From positions 434,001-498,000 of the forward strand of contig NZ_CP063356.1 in the NCBI RefSeq assembly GCF_001866075.3: a DNA stretch of 64,000 nucleotides. Direction: 5' to 3'. Position 1 is the first letter of the stretch. Every line of letters starts with the position of its first letter. This document shows positions 1 to 8,079 of the stretch, piece by piece. The translations under genes and the position numbers were made by a program. Under the pieces are notes generated by a model, which saw nothing but the letters and a program-made list of their open reading frames with translations, was not told the origin of the DNA and made no database searches. The stretch is from Anaerobacillus isosaccharinicus. GTDB lineage: Bacteria > Bacillota > Bacilli > Bacillales > Anaerobacillaceae.

Positions 1-144
1 TATACAATCTTCTGTATAACTAGCGTTTCTAATCGCTGGCGGTATCTTCTTAATTAGATCTGGAACATTTGTTCCAAAGATATTTCCGTGAATATTTAAC
101 TTTGCTGCAATTAAATTTAGTTTCTTTTTTTTAATATTAATTTT

Positions 145-1549
145 CACTAGTGTTGCATTAATTAAATTCCACTATTAAAAATACTCAAAATGTTCAATTA
201 TTTACTTCCGTGCATAAAAAAAGTCCTTTATAATGGATAAGTCAGGTGGTAATCCCGTCCAAATCCAATAATAAAGGAACAATCACATGGATAAGATTAC
301 ACGAAAAACTTCATTTGGACAATGGTTTTCACCAATAAATCTCGAATTATTTGATGATCAGGTGAAAACATTGAAATTAGATTTCTACACGAAAAAACTT
401 ACGACGGAATCATTTTTAAAATTATTACTCTACGCCCAGCTCGAAGAAGTAGAAAGTCTTCATGCGCTGAGTGACTGTCTTTTTGATGACCAGCTTCAAA
501 AAGGTGTCAACCTTGATTCGATCAGTATCTCTCAGCTCTCACGGCGTTTGAATGGCATGAATCCAGATCTATTTCAAAGGCTTTTTCTGGATTTAGTCTC
601 GAAAATCCATGCGAAAACACACTACACCAAGCTAATCATGCCGCTAAAGATCATTGATTCAAGCACATTGCCACTTAATTTAACCAATCACAAATGGGCA
701 AAGTTCCGCAAAACAAAAGCGGGGGTAAAGCTACATTTGCGCCTTGTTTTTATGGAAAAAGGGATTTCCTACCCTGAAAAGGCTGTGATAACAACGGCAA
801 AGGAACATGATCGTGGTCAACTAGAAATCATGGTAGATGACAGAGAATGCATGTATGTATTTGACCGCGGTTATCTTGATTATGAGCGCTTTGATCGCAT
901 GACTGATGAAGGCTACTTTTTTCTTTCTAGACTACGTAAAAACGCAGTTATACGGGAAGTTTACGAATTTAAACTCCCAGAAAGTTCGGCTGTTTTATCG
1001 GATCAAATGATCTTAATTGGAACACCACAAAAACGTGCTGAAAACTACTTTCGCCTTTTAAAAGTAATTGATTCAAAAGGAAATGAACTTCATTTAATCA
1101 CAAATCGGTTTGATTTAAGTGCTGAAGAAATTTCTGAGATGTATAAGTCACGTTGGGCGATTGAGTTGTTTTTCAAATGGATCAAACAGCATCTCAGCAT
1201 CAAAAAGTTCTACGGTCAAAGCGAATGGGCAATCCACAATCAAGTGTTTATCGCATTAATTGTTTTTTGCCTACATGTTCTAGCTCAGCACGAAACGAAA
1301 AGCAAGCGAAAAACCTTACAAATTAGTCGCTACTTAAAAGCGGCCTTGTGGAAGCCAGCACATATCTGGCTTCGAAAAATTGAAGGAAAAGCCGTTCCAT
1401 AATAAACAAACTGTCGTCGTCCCTAATGTCTAATTGTAAATAAATGCCAAATGGATGGAGCCACCTTTGCTTAGGTATTTACTTTTTTGGCTCTAAACAG
1501 GAAAAACCTTAAGACTGAAAATTCAGTCAAATTTTATGCAACACTAGTG
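145..1549 (+). mobile_element. IS4-family insertion sequence (1405 bp, IS4Bsu1-like)
   Basis: The element is bounded by 14-bp perfect terminal inverted repeats (cactagtgttgcat at 145-158 and its complement at 1536-1549). It is flanked by 9-bp direct repeats attaatttt at 136-144 and 1550-1558. Length, ends, duplication size and the single transposase gene all fit the IS4 family. The intact ends and perfect target duplication suggest a recent insertion. Confidence 0.93.
287..1402 (+). CDS. IS4-family DDE transposase
   Basis: A 371-residue transposase that cuts and joins the ends of the surrounding IS. Candidate catalytic residues are D124 (in IIDSST), D193 (VFDRGY) and E293. The IS4 signature Y-(2)-R-(3)-E-(6)-K is at Y286, R289, E293 and K300. 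The length is normal for IS4Bsu1-type transposases and no frameshift is visible, so the enzyme is probably functional. The ATG follows an AAAGGAAC ribosome site. The element disrupts a minus-strand gene. Confidence 0.93.
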   Translation: MDKITRKTSFGQWFSPINLELFDDQVKTLKLDFYTKKLTTESFLKLLLYAQLEEVESLHALSDCLFDDQLQKGVNLDSISISQLSRRLNGMNPDLFQRLFLDLVSKIHAKTHYTKLIMPLKIIDSSTLPLNLTNHKWAKFRKTKAGVKLHLRLVFMEKGISYPEKAVITTAKEHDRGQLEIMVDDRECMYVFDRGYLDYERFDRMTDEGYFFLSRLRKNAVIREVYEFKLPESSAVLSDQMILIGTPQKRAENYFRLLKVIDSKGNELHLITNRFDLSAEEISEMYKSRWAIELFFKWIKQHLSIKKFYGQSEWAIHNQVFIALIVFCLHVLAQHETKSKRKTLQISRYLKAALWKPAHIWLRKIEGKAVP

Positions 1550-1632
1550 ATTAATTTTATCTGTCATATTATCCCTACCAATACTTTTTTATATAGTAGT
1601 AATACTACAATATGACAAAAAATCCCTTCTTT

Positions 1633-1788
1633 CTACACTATTTTTTTTATTCTAAATACCTTACTAGGATTACATTGTGTAAGTTCGTTTTGCGAGTTCT
1701 CAATTTGTTTTTGATTTCCCTTTTTCACAGGCCACCAGATAAATTCATTTTTAATGTTAGTAGGTACTTTTACCTCTAATATATACAT
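1633..1788 (-). CDS. Small hypothetical protein (51 aa)
   Basis: A short open frame with a good ribosome site (AGGATGGTGAG) 5-8 nt before ATG 1788 and a TAG stop at 1633-1635. The product begins MYILEVKVPTNIKNEF and is hydrophilic and lysine-rich. I do not recognise it. It lies between the truncated spoVR and the IS-interrupted gene, on the same strand as both, so the three may be co-transcribed. It bears no resemblance to the missing C-terminal half of SpoVR. Confidence 0.45.
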   Translation of the reverse strand: MYILEVKVPTNIKNEFIWWPVKKGNQKQIENSQNELTQCNPSKVFRIKKIV

Positions 1789-1843
1789 AACTACTCACCA
1801 TCCTTTAATTGACTACTTTTACTATTTCCTACCTTTACATACA

Positions 1844-2650
1844 TCAAGCATCTTTGAAATACGAAGCCCAGCCTTCGTTCATGATCTTCGTTTCTAGTTG
1901 CGGCCAGAAGTACAGCATTTCTTCACGCATCATTGTTAAAACGTCTCGTTGCCAAGGCTCTAGCTCACGGCTGTATTCTTCAATGAATAAGAGAATGTCT
2001 TTTTCAGGTTGTGGTGGGAAGTGCTTTTTCTTTTTTCTAGGTTTTGGACCTTCATCCTTTTTTCCAATATCCCAAAGGTCGTCATAAGGTGAGCTACGTT
2101 TCGTCTCCTCCTCTTCCTCTAAGTCTTCTAAAGTCCAGGCCAGTTTTGGACGCAACAGACTTGGATCAATATGTTCCTGGATCGATAATACCGCATCTAA
2201 AAATGTTTCGACCTCTTCTTTGCCATGGACCATTTCATAATGGGCAATTCGTTCAGCGGTAGCTGTCATACTTTCAACCATGTCTCTTCTTGTATTCGAA
2301 AACCGTGCATTATTTTTAAAAAAATCGCAGTGAGCTAAAACATGGGCAATAATCAACTTATTTTGAATAAGTGAATTTGTATCTAATAAAAAAGCGTAGC
2401 AAGGGTTTGAGTTAATGACTAACTCATAAATTTTACTTAACCCAAGGTCATAATGAAGCTTCATTTTATGAAATTCTTTACCAAAGCTCCAATGTGAAAA
2501 CCGAGTTGGCATGCCATAAGCGCCAAACGTGTAAATAATGTCGGCGGGGCAAATTTCATAACGCATCGGATAAAAATCTAAGCCAAATCCTTCAGCAATT
2601 TCAGTAATTTCATCGATAGCTTTTATTAAATCACGATCATTTGTCATCAT
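1844..2650 (-). CDS. spoVR: SpoVR-family protein, N-terminal part only
   Basis: SpoVR is a conserved sporulation protein involved in spore cortex formation. Usual family members have about 470 residues; this product has 268. It follows the family from the start (the [24 protein letters not shown] region) through the [24 protein letters not shown] core to the very conserved NEGWASY motif. It then ends after four unrelated residues (FKDA, TGA). The roughly 200-residue C-terminal half is not found in the 1.8 kb to the left. Start: ATG 2650 behind GAGGAGGGATATCA. Either the gene was broken by a deletion, or its 3' part lies beyond an intervening element to the left of the window. Confidence 0.88.
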   Translation of the reverse strand: MMTNDRDLIKAIDEITEIAEGFGLDFYPMRYEICPADIIYTFGAYGMPTRFSHWSFGKEFHKMKLHYDLGLSKIYELVINSNPCYAFLLDTNSLIQNKLIIAHVLAHCDFFKNNARFSNTRRDMVESMTATAERIAHYEMVHGKEEVETFLDAVLSIQEHIDPSLLRPKLAWTLEDLEEEEETKRSSPYDDLWDIGKKDEGPKPRKKKKHFPPQPEKDILLFIEEYSRELEPWQRDVLTMMREEMLYFWPQLETKIMNEGWASYFKDA

Positions 2651-2786
2651 TGATATCCCTCCTCAGATGTCCTTATCACAATTTATGATGGATAAGAGCT
2701 TTTCATGAGGGATAGGGGTTGTTCATTTTTTTTAGTAATTAGTTAAAATGTTGTTCAACTATCTATCAAGGCCAAATGTGCAATTT

Positions 2787-2816
2787 TTGAACAGAGCGTT
2801 TTACCATGAATATACT
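2787..2816 (+). promoter_or_regulatory. Putative sigma-A promoter of phaR-phaC
   Basis: TTGAAC at 2787-2792 and TATACT at 2811-2816 are separated by 18 bp. They lie about 50 bp before the phaR start. Prediction from sequence only. Confidence 0.55.
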
Positions 2817-2863
2817 GTACAAATCAAGATCTTAATTGCCAGTATGAGAAGGGAGAATATTAG

Positions 2864-3172
2864 ATGAGTAATGATCTAACTACATTTGAATTATTAAAAA
2901 TGCTAGGAATGAAATCTGAAGCGAAATTTCGAAACTGTATTCATTCCATATTAGAGGACGAAGATACAATTAATCTCGTTAAAAAAGTGCTGCACAGACA
3001 TTTAAACAGCGTTAATTTATTGCAAAAAAATACCGAGACCATTGCACAACAATTAAACTTACCAACTAAAAAAGATGTCGCAAACATTGCAAAGTTAAGT
3101 ATTCAAATTGAAGAGAAAATCGACGAATTAGAAGAAAAAGTACAATTACTCTCTGAAAACGCAGAAAACTAG
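2864..3172 (+). CDS. phaR: PhaR, PHA synthase subunit (frameshifted: proximal part)
   Basis: PhaR is the small partner of PhaC in the class IV polyhydroxyalkanoate synthase of bacilli. This 102-residue frame shows the PhaR-like segment LNLPTKKDVANIAKL followed by a charged coiled-coil helix (IEEKIDELEEKVQLL), directly upstream of phaC. It stops early at TAG 3170-3172, next to an AAAA run at 3165-3168. Dropping one A would continue the frame for another 68 codons up to TAA 3372-3374, giving about 169 residues, a normal PhaR size. Start: ATG after GAAGGGAG. Either a real one-base insertion or a sequencing error. Confidence 0.72.
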   Translation: MSNDLTTFELLKMLGMKSEAKFRNCIHSILEDEDTINLVKKVLHRHLNSVNLLQKNTETIAQQLNLPTKKDVANIAKLSIQIEEKIDELEEKVQLLSENAEN

Positions 3173-3374
3173 ATCAGCTGATGAGGGCTCATTTCAATCA
3201 GAGACAAACAACCTTAACTTTAAAAAAGATAATACTCAGATAAACGAAGAGATAGCTGAGATAAAAAAACTTCTTACAATGAATTTACTTTCTAATGGAG
3301 GCAATTTATCGGATTTAGAACCTTTATTAATAAGGTTATACGCGTTAAGAAAACGAGGGGGTACACGTGACTAA
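3168..3374 (+). pseudogene. phaR: Distal out-of-frame part of phaR
   Basis: This frame is open from the AAAA run at 3165-3168 to TAA 3372-3374. It encodes about 68 residues containing INEEIAEIKKLLTMNLLSNG, a helical, PhaR-tail-like segment, and ends in an arginine-rich tail. The stop overlaps the GTG start of phaC (GTGACTAA), an arrangement typical of translational coupling. That overlap supports the idea that this is the true 3' end of phaR displaced by a +1 frameshift. Confidence 0.6.
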
Positions 3375-4401
3375 TAACAACTACCATTTTAGTAAGAAAA
3401 TTAAAGGTTTGAAGGATTTTTCCTCAGTTTGGAATAAACCTGATCCAAAAGTGGGACAAACACCTAAAACAGCCATTTGGAAGAAAAATAAAGCAGTCGT
3501 ATGGTATTACCCCGCTAAAGAAAAAAAGTTCCAAACACCTTTATTTCTTATATATTTATTAGTAAGTAAACCTTACATTCTTGATTTAGACCCGAATTCA
3601 AGTATGATCCAAGCTTTCACCAAGAAAGGCTATGATGTCTATTTACTAGATTTTGGTGTTCCTGGATATGAAGACAAAGATCTATGTCTCGATGATTACA
3701 TTTGCAAATATATAAAAAAGGCAGTTCAACAATCTTTGAGACATTCAAGTTCTAGTGAAATTAGTATCATTGGTTACTGTTTAGGAGGTACACTCGCTAC
3801 TATTTATGCTGCCGTTGCCAAAGAACCGATTAAAAATCTAATCCTTTTTGTTACACCATTAGACTTCAGTCAATTACCATTAACCGAAGAATGGAGAAAA
3901 ATGCTAAAGATGGAACAAAAAACGATCGAGCAATTAATTGATCAATACGGAATCCTACCAGCTAAAGTGATTGATAAAGGAATAAAACTACTAACTTCAC
4001 CTATTACGTTGTCTCCATACCTCGCCTTATTGGAACATGCAGAAAATCAAGAGTATGTGAATAAATGGCGTAGGTTTAATCAGTGGGCAAGAGATCATAT
4101 TCCATTTGTCGGTGCAACTCTAAAACAATTAATCTATGATTTGGCTCTAGATAACAAGCTCGTAAAAAATGAGTTAATGATTAATAAACAAATAGTTAAT
4201 CTTTCAAATATAAAAGCTAATCTTTTAGTTGTTTCCACTAACGATGACGAACTTGTCCCAGAAGAGTTAACAGTATCAATTATGAATCTTGTTTCAAGTG
4301 AAGATAAGACGTATAAAAAAGTCCGAGGTGGTCATGCAACTTTAGCTATTAAAGGCAGATTACCTGAGTTTTTTGAAAACTGGTTATCAGAGCGATCCTA
4401 A
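3367..4401 (+). CDS. phaC: Class IV poly(3-hydroxyalkanoate) synthase, PhaC subunit
   Basis: Polymerises (R)-3-hydroxyacyl-CoA into PHA storage granules, as a complex with PhaR. The 344-residue alpha/beta-hydrolase carries the lipase-like box GYCLGG with nucleophile C138, an Asp at about D294 (DDELVP) and H323 (GGHA), making the expected Cys-Asp-His triad. Length is slightly under the usual 360. It starts with GTG 3367 behind GAGGGGG, and this start overlaps the end of the displaced phaR frame. No phaB or phaP gene is visible nearby. If PhaR is really frameshifted, synthase activity may be impaired. Confidence 0.9.
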   Translation: MTNNNYHFSKKIKGLKDFSSVWNKPDPKVGQTPKTAIWKKNKAVVWYYPAKEKKFQTPLFLIYLLVSKPYILDLDPNSSMIQAFTKKGYDVYLLDFGVPGYEDKDLCLDDYICKYIKKAVQQSLRHSSSSEISIIGYCLGGTLATIYAAVAKEPIKNLILFVTPLDFSQLPLTEEWRKMLKMEQKTIEQLIDQYGILPAKVIDKGIKLLTSPITLSPYLALLEHAENQEYVNKWRRFNQWARDHIPFVGATLKQLIYDLALDNKLVKNELMINKQIVNLSNIKANLLVVSTNDDELVPEELTVSIMNLVSSEDKTYKKVRGGHATLAIKGRLPEFFENWLSERS

Positions 4402-4522
4402 ATCGATTTTTTCCAAGGGCAAATACATGGTTTTCTTTAATTTGCACACTTGTCTAAGCTCTTTTCTATATTTTGCATAGACTGTAAAAGTCTTAAGACA
4501 TACCATCAAGGAGGTTACACTA

Positions 4523-5887
4523 ATGAGTCAACACAACCTCACCAATTCGCCTCCTGGCCCAAAAGGAAAACTATTTACAGGTCATTTAAAACAGTTTCAA
4601 GCTGACCCTCTCAAATTTCTTACTAAGCTTACAGAGGAATACGGTGATTTTGTCCAATTTCGTTTGGGACCCTTTCAAAAAATTTATCTCATTAATGATT
4701 CCGACTTAATTAAAGAAGTTCTTGTTACGAAGCAAAACTCTTTTGTGAAGTCGAAAGATATTCAAACATTAAAAACCGTTGTAGGTGATGGTCTTCTTAC
4801 TAGTGAGAAAAACCTTCATAAACGTCAACGAAAGCTTATACAACCTTCTTTTAAACGATCGCATATTACGAATTACGGGGAAGACATGATTAGCACAACT
4901 CAAAACTATATTTCCAACTGGCGTGAAGGTGAAGAAAAACTCATTTCAAAGGATATGATGAATATTACATTAGGCATCATTAGTAAGACCATGTTTAATA
5001 TGAATTTTGAAGAAGGTGCAGAGTCAATAGGCGAGCCTATGGAAGACGTTATGAAGCTAGGCGTTAATAGAATGAGATCAATTGTAAAACTGCCATTGTG
5101 GTTTCCAACAAAAAAAAATCGGAAGTTAAAAAAAGCAATTCAAGCACTTGATGAAGTTCTCTACGAGATTATTAATTATCGAAAGCAGGAATTAGAAAAG
5201 CACCATGAAGATTTGCTGGGAGTTTTAATGAGCGCTAAGAATGAAGATGATGGATTAGGAATGAGTGACAAGCAACTCAAGGATGAGCTAATGACTATTT
5301 TTCTCGCTGGTCATGAAACAACCGCCAACGCGCTTACATGGACTTTTTATTTACTTGCTCAACATCCTGAGGTTGAAAAGAAGCTTCATCGAGAATTAGA
5401 CAGCGTAATTAGATCAGGCTTACCCACACCTGCCCATTTTACAGAGCTATCCTATACCCAAAATATCGTCAGAGAAGCTCTTCGATTATATCCGCCAGCT
5501 TATATCATTGGCAGACAAGTAGATAAGGATGTTCAGATCGGAAAGTACCATTTAAAAAAAGGCGAAATGGTTGTGATGAGCCAGTATGTAACCCACCGTA
5601 GCAAGCGCTATTTTGAAAAACCTAATTCGTTTATTCCGGAACGTTTTGAAGATGACTTTATGAAAATTCTCCCTAGTTACGCCTATTTTCCATTTGGTGG
5701 CGGGCCGAGAGTTTGTATCGGGAATCATTTTGCACTAATGGAAACAGTATTAGTAACTGCATGTATCGCGCAACGTTATAAACTAACTCTCGCAAAAAGT
5801 CATCACGATGTGAAGCCCCAACCCCTTATCACACTTAGACCTAAGCACGGAGTAAGAATGGTTGTAAAAGAAAGAAAAAGCAACTAG
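4523..5887 (+). CDS. Cytochrome P450
   Basis: A haem-thiolate monooxygenase of 454 residues. Visible landmarks are the N-terminal proline-rich PPGPKG, the oxygen-activating I-helix AGHETT at 262-267, ExxR at 318-321 (EALR), PERF at 372-375 and the haem loop FGGGPRVCIG at 391-400 with axial ligand C398. There is no fused reductase domain, so it needs external redox partners, and none are nearby. It follows phaC by 121 bp on the same strand, with its own GGAGG ribosome site. The substrate cannot be told from sequence; the motif style is like fatty-acid-type bacterial P450s. Confidence 0.93.
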   Translation: MSQHNLTNSPPGPKGKLFTGHLKQFQADPLKFLTKLTEEYGDFVQFRLGPFQKIYLINDSDLIKEVLVTKQNSFVKSKDIQTLKTVVGDGLLTSEKNLHKRQRKLIQPSFKRSHITNYGEDMISTTQNYISNWREGEEKLISKDMMNITLGIISKTMFNMNFEEGAESIGEPMEDVMKLGVNRMRSIVKLPLWFPTKKNRKLKKAIQALDEVLYEIINYRKQELEKHHEDLLGVLMSAKNEDDGLGMSDKQLKDELMTIFLAGHETTANALTWTFYLLAQHPEVEKKLHRELDSVIRSGLPTPAHFTELSYTQNIVREALRLYPPAYIIGRQVDKDVQIGKYHLKKGEMVVMSQYVTHRSKRYFEKPNSFIPERFEDDFMKILPSYAYFPFGGGPRVCIGNHFALMETVLVTACIAQRYKLTLAKSHHDVKPQPLITLRPKHGVRMVVKERKSN

Positions 5888-5914
5888 CGAGAGGATCCCT
5901 CCTTGCTAGTTACT
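5884..5914 (+). terminator. Possible terminator after the P450 gene
   Basis: The hairpin CTAGC (5884-5888) / GCTAG (5905-5909) encloses a second small inverted repeat and is followed by ttactttt. It overlaps the stop codon. The T-run is weak. Confidence 0.45.
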
Positions 5915-6064
5915 TTTCGTCAGTATTTTTACAACATAAACTTTTTTAGGCATTATGTTTACTGGGCGCGGACTTTTTAACGAAAATGTCCACGAAGGGT
6001 GTCAGCGTATAATGCTAAATAAGTCAAGAACAATTTTTAATTAAAAAAGGCCGATCTTAACTAG

Positions 6065-6101
6065 AGGACTATAATTCCATATTTTGTAATTATAGTCCTC
6101 A
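6065..6101. repeat. Perfect 13-bp inverted repeat beside the IS110-type element
   Basis: gaggactataatt and its exact complement flank an 11-nt loop, forming a strong stem-loop with no T-run. It sits immediately outside the proposed left end of the IS. It could be a target structure, since IS1111-group elements often insert at palindromes, or an unrelated terminator. Confidence 0.6.
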
Positions 6102-6123
6102 ACCACCACAGCACATTATAAAT

Positions 6124-6308
6124 TGGAGCTCTTCCAGAACGTGAAGGATCTTATTTTCAAACCTACAGTGATACCACCTAGCAAGTATAAACTTAGATTT
6201 CACGTATTATTCGTATTTGCAGGACAAGACCCATTTCGCTGACACACGAGGTCATTTAAGCCTCAGACACCAGAAACTATGTGATCTATCGTCCTGGAGG
6301 AGCTCCAT
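6124..6308 (-). ncRNA. Putative IS110-type bridge RNA
   Basis: The region after the transposase stop is closed by a 14-bp near-perfect stem (TGGAGCTCTTCCAG at 6124-6137 pairing with 6295-6308, one G-U pair). Inside it is a second stem-loop, ACGTGAA/TTCACGT (6139-6145 with 6199-6205), and a smaller GAGG/CCTC stem near 6246-6264. The total of about 185 nt and its place inside the element match the bridge RNAs known to guide IS110-family recombinases. Guide loops were not matched to donor or target. Confidence 0.5.
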
Positions 6309-6353
6309 TTTTTCTTTACTTCATAACTTCGCAATTTACTGCTTCTACACTCA

Positions 6354-7772
6354 TTAGGCCGATTGTTTGGCTACATTTTCATCACTAAAATAATTGTGGA
6401 AAAACTTCTCTACATTTTTCTTTCTCAATTTCTTTTTGATTTCTGAATAAAGGACATAGTTTGTTTGTTTAGTCCGATACAGGGTTTGATTTCGGATCAT
6501 GGAAAATGCTAGTCGAAGCATACGATTTCCTAAGGCAATACATGACTGACCAAAATGTTTGCCACGCGCCTTCAATTCTTCATATTTCTGCTTCATCTCA
6601 TAGTTATTGACGGTCATTGACTTCCCAACTTGGTAAACGATATTCCGAAATGTCCTCCTTCCTTGCTTAGAAATCCCGTAGTAGGTGGCTTTCCTACCGC
6701 CAGATTGTTTGACAATTGGGTTGGTCCCTGCCATCTTTATTAGTTGTCCAGCGTGGTCAAAATCTGAGATATTCCCCATTTCAGCGTACAGTTCTGCCCC
6801 TGTGATAACACCAATCCCTTGTACAGATAAAAGAACTGCCCCTTCTGTTTCTACAAAGATCTCTTCAATAAGGTGTTGTATCGCTTTGATCTGCTCATTG
6901 ATTTGTAAAAGTTGATCTAACTTGATTGAAAGAAGAAAGAGATCAGCTTTAAGTTCTTCTTTTGGTCGTGATATCGATGTACTTGCATAATCTAGCAATA
7001 TATCAATGGAATGGTCACGAATCTTTAAATTCTCCCTTTTAGAAAGCTCTCGAAGACCCTTGGCCCCTAAAGCTAAAATATCGCTTGGGTGAGGATAATG
7101 CCTTAATAAATAACAGGCAGCTTTACCAAAAAGTTCTGAGAAAGGTTTGACGTGTTCACGTTTGCCATCGATCCAAACACTTTTCCCTTGGAACTCTCGA
7201 AACACATGGTCTACATGAACACGGATTCCATTTTGAATTTTGGTCCGTTCATCGACTAAAGTTCGGCGAGATCTCGTCAGTTTTTGTAAAGTTTCCACGT
7301 TACCCGAAGGTAGCTCATTGGACGTTCCTCGACCGTGAAGGATCGATTGGACGATCGCCATTAAATCTAAATTATCAGTTTTAGACCAATTCAATAATGC
7401 TTGGCGTTCTTGTGCAGTAGTCGCTGCATTGATCACACGCACTTTGAACTCATTCTTATGGCAACAACGAACGATATCTTCATAATAATGACCGGTCGTT
7501 TCTATCCCCACTACAACTTTTGTCAGATTTAACTTCTTAACTTCATCCTTAATTTTTTTCATTAACAGATCGTAACCTGTTGAAGAGGCATCGAAATCAA
7601 ATGGTTTCACTAATACATCTCCAAAGAAATTACAAATCAAGCCTTTATGCGTGTATTTGGCAGCATCAATCGCTACAATTAAAAGATTTTCAGGTTTATT
7701 TTCTTTAATAAATTTTGCCCACTCACTTCCGTTTTTCCCTTGAATATGGTTCAATAAAGTATAAGTCATCAT
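6354..7772 (-). CDS. IS110-family DEDD recombinase (transposase)
   Basis: A 472-residue enzyme with an N-terminal RuvC-like DEDD domain (first Asp in VAIDAAKYTHKG, then GIETTGHYYE) and a C-terminal transposase-20 domain (VQGIGVITGAEL, GGRKATYYGISKQGRRTFR) expected to hold the catalytic serine. The best start is ATG 7772: AAGGAG lies 6 nt upstream, whereas the longer frame to 7829 has no ribosome site. The gene looks intact. Such enzymes recombine DNA with a bridge RNA read from the same element. Confidence 0.9.
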   Translation of the reverse strand: MMTYTLLNHIQGKNGSEWAKFIKENKPENLLIVAIDAAKYTHKGLICNFFGDVLVKPFDFDASSTGYDLLMKKIKDEVKKLNLTKVVVGIETTGHYYEDIVRCCHKNEFKVRVINAATTAQERQALLNWSKTDNLDLMAIVQSILHGRGTSNELPSGNVETLQKLTRSRRTLVDERTKIQNGIRVHVDHVFREFQGKSVWIDGKREHVKPFSELFGKAACYLLRHYPHPSDILALGAKGLRELSKRENLKIRDHSIDILLDYASTSISRPKEELKADLFLLSIKLDQLLQINEQIKAIQHLIEEIFVETEGAVLLSVQGIGVITGAELYAEMGNISDFDHAGQLIKMAGTNPIVKQSGGRKATYYGISKQGRRTFRNIVYQVGKSMTVNNYEMKQKYEELKARGKHFGQSCIALGNRMLRLAFSMIRNQTLYRTKQTNYVLYSEIKKKLRKKNVEKFFHNYFSDENVAKQSA

Positions 7773-7896
7773 TTTCATCTCCTTGGTTGGGGTAATGGAA
7801 GTACTGTGGTAGGTCCTTCTATTGTACATGAATTGATGGCTTTTTTTTATTTGTTCTATCTATTTACTACACTAGACACCGATGAAAGTGGAAATT

Positions 7897-8079
7897 TATC
7901 GGACATACGTTCCGCTATTTTTGTTCATTTAGCATTTTTGCGAGATTATCGGACATACGTTCCGCTATTTTATCAAAATTATCTATTTTTGGGACGTTTT
8001 CAAGAAAATAACGGAACTCATGTCCGTTAGCTTCGAAAATACCTGTTTTTTTCAAAAATAACGGATCTCATGTCCGTTA
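7897..8079. repeat. Four copies of a 25-bp palindromic repeat, two in each orientation
   Basis: Copies 1 and 2 (7897-7921, 7947-7971) read TATCGGACATACGTTCCG followed by CTATTTT. Copies 3 and 4 (8005-8029, 8055-8079) are the inverse (AAAATAACGGA.CTCATGTCCGTTA). Spacing within each pair is exactly 50 bp. Each unit is itself a near-palindrome, and the four together form a large inverted repeat. It fills most of the gap between the IS110 element and the dehydratase-like operon; no gene is seen in this gap. Confidence 0.8.

Larger units (their letters stand above)
1..1567 (-). pseudogene. Unknown gene interrupted by the IS4-family element; runs off the left edge
   Basis: Removing the IS (145-1549) and one copy of the 9-bp duplication joins the flanks into one open minus-strand frame. 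It starts at ATG 1567, behind a GGTAGGG-like ribosome site, and is open to the left window edge (about 54 codons visible). The start reads MTDKINIKKKKLNLIAAKLN. The insertion lies after codon 6, and the IS end adds an immediate in-frame TAG. On the other side a GTG formed at the IS end (codon at 150-152) is in frame but has no ribosome site. The protein is lysine-rich at its N-terminus and I do not recognise it. Confidence 0.6.
6105..7810 (-). mobile_element. IS110/IS1111-family insertion sequence
   Basis: A DEDD transposase gene is flanked by short imperfect inverted repeats ACCACAG(C/T)AC at 6105-6114 and 7801-7810, proposed here as the subterminal repeats of an IS1111-type element. The noncoding stretch is long after the gene (about 240 bp) and short before it (about 30 bp), which fits the IS1111 subgroup. 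Exact ends are uncertain because IS110 elements have no clear terminal repeats or target duplications. Confidence 0.65.
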
